Counted from the first letter of the stretch, positions 1 to 14,193 are shown. The stretch: DNA of 64,000 nucleotides from Cryptomeria japonica (GCF_030272615.1 NC_081414.1:761730648-761794647); one strand, 5' to 3'. Notes: generated from the sequence alone by a model not told the origin. Numbers and translations: made by a program.

Positions 1-880
1 TAGAAATTCTTTGTGATACCTATGATTCTATTGAATGGAATACAAGCAAACTAAAGGAGAAAGCTATTTTGGTGAAATGGTGTGGCATGGGTGGATCTAA
101 AAATAAAATTATGGAATGATGGAGAACCACTTTCCTTGGAAAGCTATATATCTGTCCTCTTTGAAACTTTTTTTCCCTTATTGAATGTATTGATTCAAAC
201 TTAAAAATTGAACTATTTTATGGATCTCCTATTTTCCTTAAAGATTTAAGCTTCCATACAATAAATTGGTCCCCCAAAATACAATTTTGAAAGAAATTGC
301 TGTGTGGTTGAGTCTAGTGGATCATCCAGCGAAATACTAGAGCATAGAGGTTTTAGTAAATATTGGAAATTTTTTAGGTTCCCTTGTAGGGATTGATGAG
401 GGCTTTATTAATGGAAAATCAAGGGATGTTTCCAATATTTATGTGGAAATTGATATTGACTTAGGAGTTTCTAAAGAGCTTGAGATTGTTTGAGATTCTA
501 GAAAATGGCGCCAATCTATTTGCAAATTGTTAAACAAAGGGCCTATTCATTATCTACCAAGATAAAAACTAGAGGTATGTAGCTCAGGAGATAAAGAGAT
601 AGATACAAAGCATTATAATTATAACACTTTAATGAAAGATTTTGAACATCTTGATCATTCTGAGGAGAAGACAGAGTTTACTGCCTTCAACCCATCTATG
701 GTTGATAAGCTAGAGATTCTTCAGTATCAATTATAGTTTATTTAAACCTATAGATATGGTTAAACCAAAGAAAGGATAGGGTTTTCAATAATTTTTGGAT
801 AGAAATAAGCAAAAGAGGTCAAAACAAATGGTTTCCCCAACAAAGGAAGACTATGAATATGCAAAATTATCTAATATGTA
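1..880 (+). pseudogene. LINE ORF1 fragment (DUF4283-like), 5' part
   Basis: Decayed ORF1 of a plant L1-type LINE, the RNA-binding gag-like protein encoded ahead of the endonuclease/reverse transcriptase ORF. Around 290-500 the + strand reads WLSLVDHPAKY, then IEVLVNIGNFLGSLVGID, then IYVEIDIDLGVSKELEIV. This is the pattern of plant DUF4283 proteins (aromatic residue, IGN-LG, V-E-D). Several in-frame stops interrupt it. The usual zinc knuckle after this domain is not visible. The reading is cut at 880 by the copia insertion and resumes at 8245. The start lies outside the window. Confidence 0.75.
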
Positions 881-2283
881 TGATGGTGTGATCAAAGAAT
901 AAGTATCCGGTAGATTAATGAGGGGGGGAGGTGAATCAATAAATAGAAAAACTGATACAAACTTCCCAATCTCAATCTCAATCACACAAAGTAAACTTAT
1001 CAAAAGAAAATCTGGTTGACTGTTACAGCAACTTAATAGTAAACAATATTAAACATGTAAACATCCAAATGTTTTATCATATGTCAAAATAATCCATTTC
1101 TAAATGCTTCTGGTTATCATGCCTTATCAAAATAGTTAAAAAGTTAATCAAATCAACCATAAGATCGTAACCACAAAAATATTCACCACATGACACGTAT
1201 TTTTGACGTGGAAACCCAAATAGGTAAAAACCATGGTGAGATGGGACATAAGATAATATCTAAACTCTTCTGAAGTTCACCCTGTTAGTAGCCAAGCCTA
1301 TTAAAGCTTTTACAAAAGTCCTCTTAAGAACTAATCCTGTTAGGAATCATTCGGTTAAGGGATTTACTACAAATTCCTTGTTAGAAGCAAATACCATGTA
1401 AGGAGTAACCTCAATAGATGATTTGAAAATCCAATCTAGTGGATCACTTTGTTAGAGGATTTAATAATTAACAAAGCTTGTTAGAGCTTACCCAGTTAGG
1501 GGATTTCAATTCTATTGTAATTGTTAGAAAAAGAAAAAGGAGTTTACTCGATCTATTTGAATAGCACTACACTTTCTTGATTAGACCCTTTTAAGCTCCT
1601 ATCTACCTTTATTCAAACTATAGACTCATTATCCGGTTTGGCAACCACACACTCAACTAATTTCTGCCAACTCTTGCCCACTGTAAACAAAACAACTTCA
1701 ACAACCTTAAATACAAATCAATTAGGTTGGTAACACAATAGAAACCTAATTCTCTCATCGAGATTACAAAGAAGTTGGTACAAGTATGACCGTTGGATTT
1801 CATAGCAATCTCTACACATCAATTAAGAAAGCCTCAACCACTCCTCAATTACCGCTTCATCAAGCTCAGTAACTCATCATGCACTTTGCATTAGATGCAA
1901 TACATTTTACTCATTCCCTAGACAAACAAATGTGCTAAAACATTTTGAACTTGTCTTCATACAATGACTATACTTGTCACCATCATTACCGCTCAACATC
2001 TAATCATAAACTAACATAACCAATTCAACAACCTTAATCAGTTAGTGTTTAACAAAAACAACTGGTAGGGTTTACCAGTTATATTACATAGATAGGGTTT
2101 AACCTTTTATATCGATTACTTGTTCAACTCACAAACTTACATAGCGGTTTACAATGTCCTTCAAAAAGCTCTTCCTACCGATTACAAGACAGTATCAACA
2201 ATATTAGTAATATCATTACCAGATAATTGACATCAATGACAACATAACATATCATTAATTTAATCTTCATGCAAATGCCAACA
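881..2283 (-). repeat. 3' LTR of the copia element
   Basis: 1,403-bp direct repeat of 6804-8239. It starts TGATGG and ends GCCAACA. It holds the G-run plus TGAATCA block near 920-935 and the GTGGAAACCCAAATAGG block near 1208, both shared with other copia-type LTRs in this window. Confidence 0.92.
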
Positions 2284-2297
2284 ATCTCCCCCTTTGG
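2284..2297 (-). other. Polypurine tract, copia element
   Basis: Minus strand reads CAAAGGGGGAGAT directly before the 3' LTR, the expected plus-strand primer. Confidence 0.8.
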
Positions 2298-2642
2298 CAT
2301 TGATGGCAATACAATTATCAACACCATTGATTGTTGTTGTGATTGTGAATAGGAATCCTGGTTTACATTACCAAGTATTCACATGCTCTCTCTGTCTTCA
2401 GTCTGTCACTAGTTTTCCTTCCCATAATCACATAATTCTTCTCCCCCTTTGACAACAATGCCAAATTGAAAGTAAAACATGTAATATCAAATTTCACTAT
2501 GCATTAACAACATACTGCAACTTCATGGTCCCCCTGTGGAATACATCCACTACTACACCAATCCTTGTAAAATTCTACAAGTAGTTCAGGGACTGATGCA
2601 ATCAACAACATGCTCAACTAACCTCATGAAGGGGTACAACCC

Positions 2643-5600
2643 CTAGTTGACTTCTAAGATACTCAAATGTAGTCTTAGGTAGAGGTTGGTAAAAATATCT
2701 ACAAGTTGCTCCTTGGTAGAAACATGCTCTAAGATAACATATTTCCTCTGCACTTTTTCCCTCAAGAAATGATACTTCAATTCAATGTGCTTGGTTCGTG
2801 CATGCAAAATAGGATTCTTGGAAATATTTATGGCACTTGTATTATCACATAAAATCTTTATAGGTTCTGAAATATTCATCTTAAAACCTTCCAAAATGTG
2901 CCTCATCCAAATAGCCTGTGTGCAATTCATATAAGTTGCAACATACTCAGCTTTAGCAGTATATTGTTAAGTACAACTCTTCTTTTTACTACTCCATGAA
3001 ATAGTCCTTCCTCCAAGAAAAAAAGCTCCACTACTTGTGCTTTTCCAGTCATCAACATTTGCTGCCCAATCAGCATTAGTGTATACCTTCAAATCAAAGT
3101 TTCCTCCATATGGCTACAATAATCCATAGTCAATAGTACCCTTTAGGTATTTAAAAATTCTCTTGGTTGCTATCAAATGTGTTTCCTTAGGATTCTTTTG
3201 GAATCTAGCAACTATGCCAACAACATGGGCTATGTCTGGTCTAATGTGAACAACATAGTGCAATTTTCCAATCATTGACCTATATTCCTTCTCATCAACA
3301 GACTTAGATTCATCTTCCTTAGACAACTTGTAACCTTTAACCATTGGTGTCCCAACAGGTTTATAGTCACTCATGCCAAATGTCTTCAAAACCTCTTTCA
3401 CATACTTAGACTGTGTAATGAAAATACCATTCTTGATTCATTGTATCTGCAAGCCTATGAAATTTTTTATTTCCCCTATTAAAGGCATTTCAAAGTCATT
3501 TTTCATTTCATCTGCAAAACCGTTTCTCATGACATAATTACCTCCAAATATGATATCATCAACAAATACTTCACTGACTAGTATTTCATCTCCTTCAGAC
3601 TTGAGATATATGTTACTATCATCACTGGTTCTCAGAAAGCCTATCTTCGTCAGATGTGTATGAAGCCTTTCATACCATGCTCTAGGTGCCTACTTTAATC
3701 CATTTAAAGCCTTATGCAAGCCTTATGCAATCTGCATAATATGTCTTTCTCATCAGTCAAAGCATAACCATTTGTTTGCTTTATGTATACTTCTTCTTCC
3801 AATATCCCATTCAAAAATGCAAACTTAACATCCATCTAATATACCTTGAACTTATAATGGGCTGCAAATGCAAGTAAAGTTCTGACACCTTCCAGTCTTG
3901 CTACTAGTGTAAAAGTTTCACCATAATCTTCTCCTTCTTGTGCATAACCCTTGCAAACCAATCTTTCCTTGTTGCGAACTACAACACCATCTTAATTCAA
4001 CTTGTTCATGTATACCCATTTAGTACCTATAACATTCTTATTTACAGGTTGGGGTACTAGGGTCCAAGTGTTGTTCTTCTCAATTTGATCCAATTCCTCC
4101 TCCATAGCTTTAACTGAATGATCATCACCAAATGCCTCCTTAGTAGTTCTTGGTTCAATGGTGGAGATCATGCAAGAATTCTCTCTGATTCTTCTTCTTG
4201 TTAGTACTCTAGTATCCTTATCTCCAATAATCTATTCAAGATTGTGATTCAGTCTCACATATTTAGGAATAACATGATCATTATCTTTAGGTTCAGCTTC
4301 TTCGTTATCATCATCTTCTTCTAAATTTATCTGTTACGGTTGAACAAGTGCATTAGAATTTGCTTTGTCGGTTTTAGATTTCACAGTTTCTAGTTCCAAA
4401 AACAAAATGCAAGGATCTTCATCCTTTTTCTGTGAGTTGCTTCCTCCTGAGACTTCAGGAAATTCATCCACTCGAACATCAGCACTCTCAACAATTCTTT
4501 GTGTCCAGTTGTTAAAAAATTTGTAGGCCTTACTCTTGGTGGAATAGCCAAGAAATATACCTTCATAACTTTTAGCCTCAAATTTTCTAATGTAATCACC
4601 TCTCATAATAAAACATTTGCTTCCAAATATCTTAAAATAGCTAACATCATATGATCTTCCATACCAATATTCATAAGGAGTCTTTTCCTTACCTCTCTTT
4701 ATCAAAACCCGGTTCATTGTGTAGACAGTTGTGCTGACAACTTCTCTCCAAAAGGTTTTCACTAAACTTCCTTGTATCAAAGTTGTCCTAGTAGCTTCAA
4801 CAACTGAGCAGTTGTTTCTTTCTGTGATACCATTCTGCTGTGGTGTCCTTGGTGCAAAAAGTTGTCATTTGATACCATTCTCTTCACAATACCTAGTGAA
4901 TTCCTTAGAAGTAAATTCACTACCTTGATCTATCCTTATAAAATTTTTCTTCTTATCGCTCTCTTTCTTAGCTAAGGCCCTGAATGCCTTGAACTTACCA
5001 AAAGCTTCAGTCTTATCTTTCAAGAATGTAATCCACATCATCCTTGAGCAATTATCAGTGAGAATCATGAAATATTTATCACCTTGAATGCTTTTTGTTC
5101 TTATTGGTCCACAAAGATATGTATGAACCAAATCTAACAAGTGCTCTACTGAAAAGGATTTGCTTTTGAAAGTTGAAGAAGTTATCTTTCCTAACTAAAA
5201 TTATTTGAAAAGAGCATTAACTAGTTTGTCTAACTAAGGCAAACCTCTCACTATATTGGACTTACTCACTTTAATAATGTTATCAAAGTTTATATGACAA
5301 AATCTCCTATGCCAAAGCTAACCATCATCTATTTTTGCAATAAAACAATTGTTAACTTTAGATTTAAGGTGAAATAGGTTACCTTTATTTTGATTCTTGG
5401 TTGCAATCAATTCACCTTTGTTGTCAAAGATTTTTCACATACCATTTTTAAACTCCAGTGGGTATCCTTTGTCATTGAGTTGTGCTACACTCAAAAGATT
5501 GTTCTTTAGTCCTTCAATCCAGTAGACATCATCTACAATACTCTTCCCATTAAGAGAAATAACTCCTTTACATTTAACCATGTAGGGTGAGTCATTGCAA

Positions 5601-5790
5601 AATATAACAACACCGCCATCAAATTCCTTCAAGGAAAGAATTTTGCTCCAATCACTGTTCATATGATGTGAACAACCACTATCCATGATCCAATCATTAG
5701 AGTTATCCATCCTAGATACTAATGCCTTCTGGTCTTATATCTCTTCCTTAATATCTACAAACACAATATCTTCACTAGCATCACCATCAA
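2643..5790 (-). pseudogene. Copia pol: protease, integrase, RT, RNase H
   Basis: Polyprotein that cleaves, copies and inserts the element. Protease DSGCSHHM lies in 5710-5435. The integrase zinc region reads HRRFCHINFDNI near 5300; the catalytic core follows with ILTDNCSRMMW (about 5050) and GITERNN after PQQNG near 4825. RT is spread over about 4080-3540 with WVYMNKLN, MDVKFAFLNG and EEEVYIKQ. RNase H covers 3401-2643 with GTPMVKGYKL, RPDIAHVVG, YTNADWAA and HARTKHIELKYHFLRE. At least ten nonsense codons and some shifts inactivate it. Confidence 0.9.
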
Positions 5791-5791
5791 A

Positions 5792-6600
5792 TTATTCATT
5801 AGTGATACCACTATCAATAGCAATAAGACAATCTCTTTTACCTTTTCCCTTATACTTCTTGAATTTATCTCTCTTGTGTTCATTTTCACCATTAGGACAA
5901 TTAGCTGCTATGTGACCAATCTTGTTGCAAGCAAAACATTTTAAAGGTAATTTACCTCTATATTTACCAGTACCTCTAGGCAACCATTTTGCCAACAATG
6001 CTTCAAGCTCCACTAAAATGTCTTCATCACCAGTATCTCTGCTGGACCTGGATTCATAACCATGACTATTATCTCTACTTTTTCTCACAGATGGGTTAGA
6101 AATAGAAGCTCTAAATGTAGACTTAGATTTCTGTACACTACCATCATAGTCATTTAATTCAAAAGTAGTAAGCTTGCCAGTGATGGAGTCAAGAGTTACC
6201 TTAGTTTTGTCAATGGACTTCAACTCCTCAATAGCTGCAACTCAGATAGTGTATATCGGTAGCAGGGTTCTCTGTACCTTATTGATCATCGTGGCATCTT
6301 CCACTTTCCCTCCTGCACTCTTAATTTCACCAACTATCTCTTTTATCCTTTGACCATATTGCTTGTTATTCTCACCTTCAGTGATCCTCATGTCATCAAA
6401 CTTTCCTCTTAGACTCTCCTCTTTAGCAATCTTGACATGTTCATCACCGCTATAAATCTCTTCAAGTTTTTTCCATACCTCATATGTAGTTTCAAGACCA
6501 TGAACATCTACATATTGAGCATCAGATAAGGAATTGATAATAGCCTCCAATGCTTGATGATTCTCTTATTGTTCTTTCTTCTGATCATCAGTTAGAATCC
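5792..6600 (-). pseudogene. Copia gag (capsid and zinc knuckle)
   Basis: Gag of the copia element, the capsid/nucleocapsid protein that packages element RNA. The ORF at 6550-6242 has the UBN2-type capsid signature (AQYVDVHGLETTYEVWKKLEEIY split over residues 12-34, then MINKVQRTLLP). A stop follows, and the ORF at 6223-5792 continues with a zinc knuckle CFACNKIGHIAANC near residues 95-108, spaced C-X2-C-X4-H-X4-C. Stops at the domain joints break it. Confidence 0.88.
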
Positions 6601-6789
6601 TAGTAGGTGCAATTTACTTAGTATCCATATGATCCCAATACTAACTTCCCAAACTCTTGATGAAAATTTTCATTCTGTCGCTCCATATCCAATAATTTTA
6701 TCTATTTAACTTCGGACCTTCCTTCTTCATCATGATCTAGAAGATCTTTTACTGAAGTTGTTAGGCTTAGACCTTAGAGGACCTGAGAT

Positions 6790-6801
6790 GCTCTGATACC
6801 T
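6790..6801 (-). other. Primer-binding site (initiator tRNA-Met type), copia element
   Basis: Minus strand reads AGGTATCAGAGC three bases inside the 5' LTR, one base off the usual TGGTATCAGAGC complement of initiator tRNA-Met. Confidence 0.85.
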
Positions 6802-6803
6802 AT

Positions 6804-8239
6804 TTATGGTATGATTAAAGAATAAGTATCCGGTAGATTACTGAGAGGGGGGGGGGGGGGTGAATCATTAAATAGAAAAACTGATACAAACTTCCCAATC
6901 TCAATCTCAATCACACAAAGTAAACTTATCAAATGAAATACCATTGTAAATACTCATAAGAAAATCTGGTTGACTGTTATAGCAACTTAATAGTAAACAA
7001 CATTAAACTTGTAAGCATCCAAATGCTTTACAATATGTCAACATACTCCCTTTCTCAATGCTTCCTTTTATCATGCCTTATTAGAATAGTTTAGTAGTTA
7101 ATCAAATCAACCATAAGATGATAACCACAAAAACATTCACCATATGACACAAGTATTTTTGACGTGCAAACCAAAATAGGTAAAAACCATGGTGAGATGG
7201 GACTCAAAAGATAATATCTGAACTCTTCTGAAGTTCACCCTATTAGGAGCTAAGCCTATTAAAGTTTTTACAAAAGTCTTGTTAAGAATCGATCCTATTA
7301 GGAATCACCCGGTTAAGGGATTGACTACAAATACCTTGTTAGAAGCAAATACCCTGTAAGGATTAACCTTAGTAGAGGATTTGAAAATCCAATCTAATGG
7401 ATCACCTTGTTAGAGGATTTAATAACTAACCAAGCTTGTTAGAGCTTACCTGGTTAGGGGATTTTAATTTTGCTGTAATTGTTAGAAAACAATAGGAGTT
7501 TACTCGATCTGTCTAAATAGCACTACACTTTCTTGATTAAATCCTTTTAAGCTCCTATCTACCTTTACTCAAACTATAGACTCATTATCTGGTTTGGCAA
7601 CCACACACTCAACTAATTTCTGCCAACTCTTGCCCACTCTGAACAAAACAACTTCATCAACCTTAAATACAAATCAATTAGGTCAGTAAAATAATAAAAA
7701 CCTAATTCTCTCATCGAGATTACAAAGAAGTCGGTACAAGTATGACCGTTGGATTTCATAGCAATCTCTACACATCAATTAAGAAATCCTCAACCACTCC
7801 TTGATTACCACTTCATCGATCTTAGTAACTCATCATGAACTTTGCATTAGATGCAATGAATTTTGCTCATTCCCTAGACAAACAAATGTACCAAAACATT
7901 TTAAACTTGTCTTCATACAATGACCATACATGTCACCATCATTACCACTCAACATCCGATCATAAACTAACATAACTAATTCAACAACCTTAAATAGTTA
8001 GTGTTTAACAAAAACAACTGGTAGGGTTTACCGGTTACATTACATAGATAGGGTTTAACCTTTTATATCGATTACCGGTTCAGCTCACAAACTTACATAG
8101 TAGTTTACAATGTAATTTAGAAATCTCTTCCTACTAATAATAAGATAGTATCAATAATATCAGCAATATCATTACCAGATAATTGACATCAATCACAACA
8201 TAACATATCATTAATGCAATCTTCATGCAAATGCCAACA
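6804..8239 (-). repeat. 5' LTR of the copia element
   Basis: 1,436-bp partner of 881-2283. Its + strand start is TTATGG, so the terminal TG has decayed; its end is CCAACA. The G-run at 6848-6860 is longer than in the left copy. Confidence 0.92.
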
Positions 8240-8244
8240 ATGTA

Positions 8245-8640
8245 TACAGAGTTGATTTTAGATTTTAATCTTCTAAATAGCCCTAAAATGGTTGGTGATG
8301 AGACTTTTAACTAAGGAGAACTCCTTTCGATAAGGTTGGAATTATATAATATAAGTTAGGAGATCAATTAACAACTAAATCCCATCAATCCAAAATGAAA
8401 GCAACTTGAGATTTTTCTTAATAATGATCTGATAAGAAACTCAAATCACAGTGCTCTTACTAAGATGTTGGTTGGATTTGAAGGGGAGTCAAAACCACTT
8501 CTCCAGAAGGATAGGACAGATCTTTTGGTTGATAGCTCTCTTGATAATTAAACTAGGGTAAAGACTCAAATGGACCCTGACCTGAATGCATCTTTTAACT
8601 TTCTGAGGATTTCTCAACCCACCATTGATGAGAGTAAATA
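8245..8640 (+). pseudogene. LINE ORF1/linker fragment, middle piece
   Basis: Short stretch of the same LINE between the copia element (ends 8239, TSD copy 8240-8244) and the gypsy LTR (starts 8641). It carries no long ORF. Its assignment rests on position: removing the copia element and one TSD copy joins it to the ORF1 fragment at 1-880, and removing the gypsy element joins it to the ORF1-ORF2 linker at 28473. Confidence 0.6.
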
Positions 8641-11600
8641 TGTAATGCCCCGCTAGAAACCCTAAAGGAAAACAATACAACTAGGCAACTAAAAGGGTGT
8701 AATATTTTTTTATTTAAAGGATTAAGTGCATAATCATATCAATAGCACGTTTAACAACACAATGGAAGTCTAACATATGATCTCCTAAGGGTTACCAACA
8801 AAGATTAATTCGTAGATTATACTAACACCATGGTTAATCCAATTTTTCAGATAATTAGGAAATTAAATGCTTAAGATAAAATCTACACATACATTTAAAT
8901 TCCATAATGAAAGAATCAAAGTATTCCAAAGCAATTATTTTCCCATAGATCATATATACAAAAGATCAAGCAACTGAATTAGCATACATCCCAATGATCC
9001 AATTTTACAATATCCAGAAATACATGGTTTCCAATAATACCATGGATTAGAAAGTTACAATATCAAGGTTACATAAAAGTTTGATACAATGACCACAAGG
9101 TCTCAACTGAACAATGATCATGAACATGAGCTGGTACATGAACCATGAACCAAGAAACACCAGCGAAGTCCTTCCTCGCCTGAAGATACATTCCAAAACA
9201 TCCAATGGGAAGTGGCACTACCACCCGACCATGTGATCCCGAAATGGAACCACCCCACTGTGCTAGGAGATAGTAGAAAACCCTCAAGCAAGCAAACTAA
9301 GACAAGTACAAAAGAACTACAAGACTCCGCAAAGATCCATGTGACTCAACTCACAAACACTAGTGACTCTAAGGAGAGAGTGTCATTGCATAGCTTAAGA
9401 TGGATACCAACCTCCATAGGTCCTGGCCCCCATCCTGGGTTATCCTGGTAACCTCTCCCGAACCTCTGGTTCCAACTAAGTCTTATGCGAACCCTACCAA
9501 TCCTTTCGTGAAGACAAGGTGGTAAGTTTGCCATTCCAAGCCTTCTCATAACATTATGAGCCCTATACTATCACTCACCTATGCATGAGGTACATTATCT
9601 TAATTAATATTTATCTCACCCATCCCAAATCAATTATTAGGTTATCACTTTTTAACTGAATTTCGACGGGTTATCATGTCATCCACTTTGAGCATGACCC
9701 AGGCTAAAAAGCCACTCTCTCTCATAGGACACTACAGGAAAGGTCTCTGTATGAGATCTCTATGGTGAAACAAACAGCCATACCTAATCCTGACAAACCA
9801 CAAGTGAAGGATACACAATCACTATCCCAAGATTGACCATTTGGACAAAACACACAATGGCTCACATCAATAAGGTTATACAACAACACATGACCAAGGA
9901 GATATAATAACATAGAATACAATGACATCTCAACTAGAATTACAACAAAATTTAAACTTGATTGCAAACACCATTTACACAAGATCCTAATACAGACAAT
10001 CTTTTCTTAAAATAGCCAAATGCATAAATAACTTGCAATTTAAGATTTCCATAAAATAAGAATTACAACTATATTAATACAAATGAATCAATGTTATCAT
10101 TTGTTGAGAAAAGAGGTAAATGAATCAGGACACATGGGAATATAGAGAGCTTAGGCTATATAAACTTAGAATTTTAAACCATAAGAAATGTCGATATTTC
10201 TTAGCAAAAAAGAAACATATTTGCAATGTTACGACTTTAGTAACTTCTATCATGCTCCCTAACAACTAACCTTATAATATAACTAAGAGATTAAATACCC
10301 CTATTTGCTACTATAGGGAAACAATATAAAATTATGATATGGCAATACTAGATAATTTTCAAATCCACTTCATTCAAGTTTATAACATAAGTTAGGGTCA
10401 AAATACATATATATATCATCATAGGAATCTTACAAGAAAAACATAATATTCAACTCAACTTATAATAGAAAGGAAGACATATTTAATTGAAATATAACTA
10501 ATCATTTAGACAAATTCAATGCTATAGCAATTAAATTAATTCATATCTATTTCTCTATGACTTCCATACATCTCTTTCAAACGATTAATAATACATTTTC
10601 AATAAACAATGATATAAGCAAAATCATATAAATAATTGTAACCTATATCTAAAACTTCCAATTTCACACTTCCTTAAATAATAACCAAAATCAAAAGAAA
10701 TACCGACCTCTTTGTAAGCTTGAACTGGTTTGTGAGACTTCTGACGCTCTTCCGCCAAATAGAACTACGCCTTGCTTGCAAATCTCTCTCCAATCTATCC
10801 TATCACTCTATTCTTAAAACAATTCTCTTCTCTCTTTCTTCGATACTATAACAGTATCTTCTCTATTTCCTCTACTATTCTCTTCTTTCCTTCGTGAGTC
10901 TATCGTTTCTCCTTGCTTGTGAATGTGTGTCCTCATCTTCCTGTCTTCCATCTCTATTTATCCTAGTTTTTCCTATGATCTCTCCCCATTCAGAGGCTCA
11001 ATGATTGTTATTGATTTGGAGTCTTCTACTTGAGTGTATGTTTAAATTCTTCTCTCATCTCCACATCTAACAGAGATGGCAACTCTTGATGCATATGTTG
11101 CTATTATCGTGCATGATTATATATGTATTGGTTTCCTATCGTACAACTCCTACCAATATGGCACCACATGCCTATTATCTTTATCATTCTTCGTAGTTAT
11201 TTGTATCTTTTCCTACAGTTTATGCCACTGGTAAGTGTCTACTTCCAACCTGCGTGGAATGAAGAAGTCAATCTATAGTTATCATGGGTGATGGCATATT
11301 TATTGCTCTATGGGAAGGTTAGACTTGTCTTCTAACACTAGAGTGATCATGGTGAGTTCATTGCTCACGCTGCCATATCTATCCATGGTCTCCATGTAGA
11401 TTCTACTCTTAAGTCTGCGTTATAAGTTTAGTTGATGGCCTTTGTATGCCATGATCTCCACATTTAAAACCTCTACTTTTTTGCATTAATCACTGGTCTA
11501 TGTCTAGGTGCTAGTTTAACCGATAGTTTTAAACATCTGACAGGGCTGTTTACCTCGTTTCCACGTTTACCTATCTTCCTTGACTTAGCTAGAGTTTTAA

Positions 11601-12173
11601 ATTAATAGCAGAGCATGATATAACTATAGATCTACCTACCTCATGGGGTTAAATGCCTTTGTTGCCACGTCTCTCCTAGTCCATAGACCATCGACTTGCT
11701 ATTTACTGCAGTCGTGGGATGCCAGGTTGACTAGTCGCTTACCGTGGGTCGTGGGGTGACAAGCCGACTGGTTACATTGACTTCTCTATCAGCTCGACCA
11801 CTAATTCAATAACTATCAAACTTATAACCCGCCACCTTTTCAAATATTATAAATAATAATTTTCATGACTTTATAATATATGTTATATTTAAACTTAGAC
11901 GTTCAATGTTGTAATATATAATCATAATTTACGTATATGATAATATTCATAAACATGTTTTCTGAATAATCATTTTTATAGCATAAGACAATAATCGTAT
12001 AAATTAAATTTACAAATTCACCTCAAAATATATATGCGAATATATGTGTGATCGATAAAGTCAAAGTTGTCTACCATTAATATTTAACTTGCATCAATAT
12101 AAACAAAATGATTAATCATTCTATATATGGTACACAAGGTATTAGAATTCAATTATTCAACTTCTAATTAATC
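8641..12173 (-). repeat. 3' LTR of gypsy element, outer part
   Basis: Matches 24038-27604 of the other LTR almost throughout. ORFs inside it (for example near 9069-9549 and 9722-9982) are not conserved as proteins between the LTRs and are not genes. Confidence 0.9.
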
Positions 12174-12734
12174 TATTAGGATTCCCAAAGATATTGAGAG
12201 GAGGGGGTGAATCAGTATTTGGCCCTTTAAGATATTTCTTAAACTTATAACATGAAAAGCATATCAAAACTATGTATCGGTAAACCAGAAATAATGCAAC
12301 AATTAAGAATAACAACCACAACATAACAAACACACCATAACACAATATTTTAATGAGGAAACCCGGTGTGGGAAAAACCTCAGTGGGATTTGTGACCCAC
12401 AATATTCTCTTACTGGCCAATAAGAGAATATTACTGCTACAATAGGGGCCTACACATACAGGAAGGCCAAGTGCCTAGAGCTCACTACTCAATTACAAAA
12501 GAAGTCACACTGACTTACAAAAATGGATTATACAAATCCAATGCCTTGTACTGCTTCAGATTAGCATCTACTATGCCAGATTCAGTACTGGTTTAAGGTC
12601 TACTACATACATAAACCCTTGTCCTAATAGTTCGCATATTAGGTTTGCATTAATCCTTCACTTCAATACTTATCCTTCTATTATAAAATGATCTACAATG
12701 ATCTCATACATATATGAGTCATATTACAACTCGT
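12174..12734 (-). repeat. 3' LTR of pol-less element, distal part
   Basis: 12174 to about 12675 matches 19562-20067. It starts TATTAGGATTCCC where the partner has TGTTAGGATTCCC, and carries the G-run plus GAATCAGTATTT block. The ORF over 12157-12420 and its twin 19564-19812 are LTR sequence, not genes. Confidence 0.85.
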
Positions 12735-14193
12735 TGTTAATAAGTCCTGATTCCAATGCTAATAAGATGAGGGGGGGGGGGTGAATCATACAAACTTAAT
12801 CTTCAATATATTCAACAGATTCAACCTTGGTAGCTTATACTTCAGAATATAATCAAAACTATCAAACAGTGAAACTCATAAACAGATAATCATCACAACA
12901 AATAAAACACTAGATTTAACGTGGAAACCCAAATAGGGAAAAACCACTATGGGATTTCGGACCCACTAAGAAATATACTCTTCTAGAGTATGCTCGGTTA
13001 AAAGAAAATCCTGTTAAAGATTACAAACACATTGCTAGATGTGACTCGGTTAAGGGATTTCCCTCAGATCTGTTAGAATATTCAATTTGCTAGAAGTGAC
13101 CTTGTCAAAGGATTTCAAACACTCAACTAGAATGTCACCTTGCTAGAGGATTTACAAATAAGACTTTTAAGTCCACTCGGTTAAGAGATTTCCTATCACT
13201 TACAGAATAAACAATAGTAATAAAATATATCTGCAACTTCACATCTAAAATGCTAAAGCAGATTCTTATTTGCTCAAAACAATATAGTCATAAGACTTAT
13301 CTAGTCTTCTGCTAGGCTACTTAATCTATTCTTCAATCAGATCTTCAAGCTTCTATGCTCGGTAATCACCTCTGTAGCATCACTGTGCATACAGTTGCCC
13401 ACATACATTATTCATCAATAATTCCTTATTTATAAACAATACCTAACCACTTAACCTCCTTGATCACATTTCCCATGATCAATCTTAGCCATCAGATCTT
13501 CAAACTTGACTAGGTTCAATGTATCCTTCGATCTGAAAAATGTTTTACCTTGCCTAGGAACTTGCATTCTTTGCTTGGAACTTGTGCTAGGTAATTGCGG
13601 TTCAATTAGTGCTATAGATCTAGCTCTTGAATTTTCAATGCTGTAGATCTTTAACAAATTTTATGCATGACATACCAATCATGAAATAAAACTCCAGCTC
13701 AGCGGCATCCTTTATTAAATGCTATATTCATTCATTAAATGCATTTTGTTTCTGCTTGGTTGTTACTCAGTAAATACTGAACTTCACTCGGTAGACATTC
13801 TACCTTCTTTAATCGATATCGATAACCTTAGGGTTTACTAACTAGGTTCTTTGCTCGGTAACATAGTGCAGTATCAAACTTACAATCAACAACATATGTA
13901 GAATATTACAATAATCAAAACAACATGATCTCATCATTGTCTAACTCGGTAATAGTTGCCCATTGAATAATGTATTCCTTACCTCCCATTATCATATTCT
14001 TTCTGTGTCACTTACCGACACCTTAATTCTTATCAAAACATACTTCTTAAGATATGGCAACATCATACTAAATTAGAAAATCAATTTCTTGACATCAATG
14101 ACAAAACAATATTATTAAGACAGTAAACATCCGTTTTTAGTTATATCAATAATCTCCAACAACCTTCTCAATATCCTTAATAAAAGGCCAACA
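12735..14193 (-). repeat. Probable nested solo LTR inside the pol-less element's LTR
   Basis: A second, different copia-type LTR: a new G-run plus TGAATCA block at 12771-12787, a second GTGGAAACCCAAATAGG block near 12921, and an end GGCCAACA at 14193. Beyond it the outer LTR resumes and ends at 14465. The left boundary is uncertain (about 12706-12768) and I found no convincing target duplication. Confidence 0.55.

Larger units (their letters stand above)
881..8239 (-). mobile_element. Ty1-copia LTR retrotransposon, near complete
   Basis: Full-length but decayed element on the minus strand: 5' LTR 6804-8239, primer site 6790-6801, gag-pol 6550 down to 2643, polypurine tract 2284-2297, 3' LTR 881-2283. 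A 5-bp target duplication ATGTA flanks it (876-880 and 8240-8244). Domain order is gag, protease, integrase, RT, RNase H, which defines Ty1-copia. Left and right LTRs differ by many substitutions and a roughly 30-bp indel near 6935, so the insertion is old. It interrupts LINE ORF1. Confidence 0.93.

Noticed and set aside
9069-9549. ORFs in the gypsy LTR, with twins near 24465-24928
   Set aside because: Their presence in both copies is explained by the LTR duplication; frames and ends are not kept and there is no family resemblance.
12157-12420. 87-codon minus-strand ORF with a hydrophobic segment, repeated at 19564-19812
   Set aside because: Both lie in LTR copies of the same element; the G-run that encodes part of it changes length between copies, and the reading frame is a by-product.
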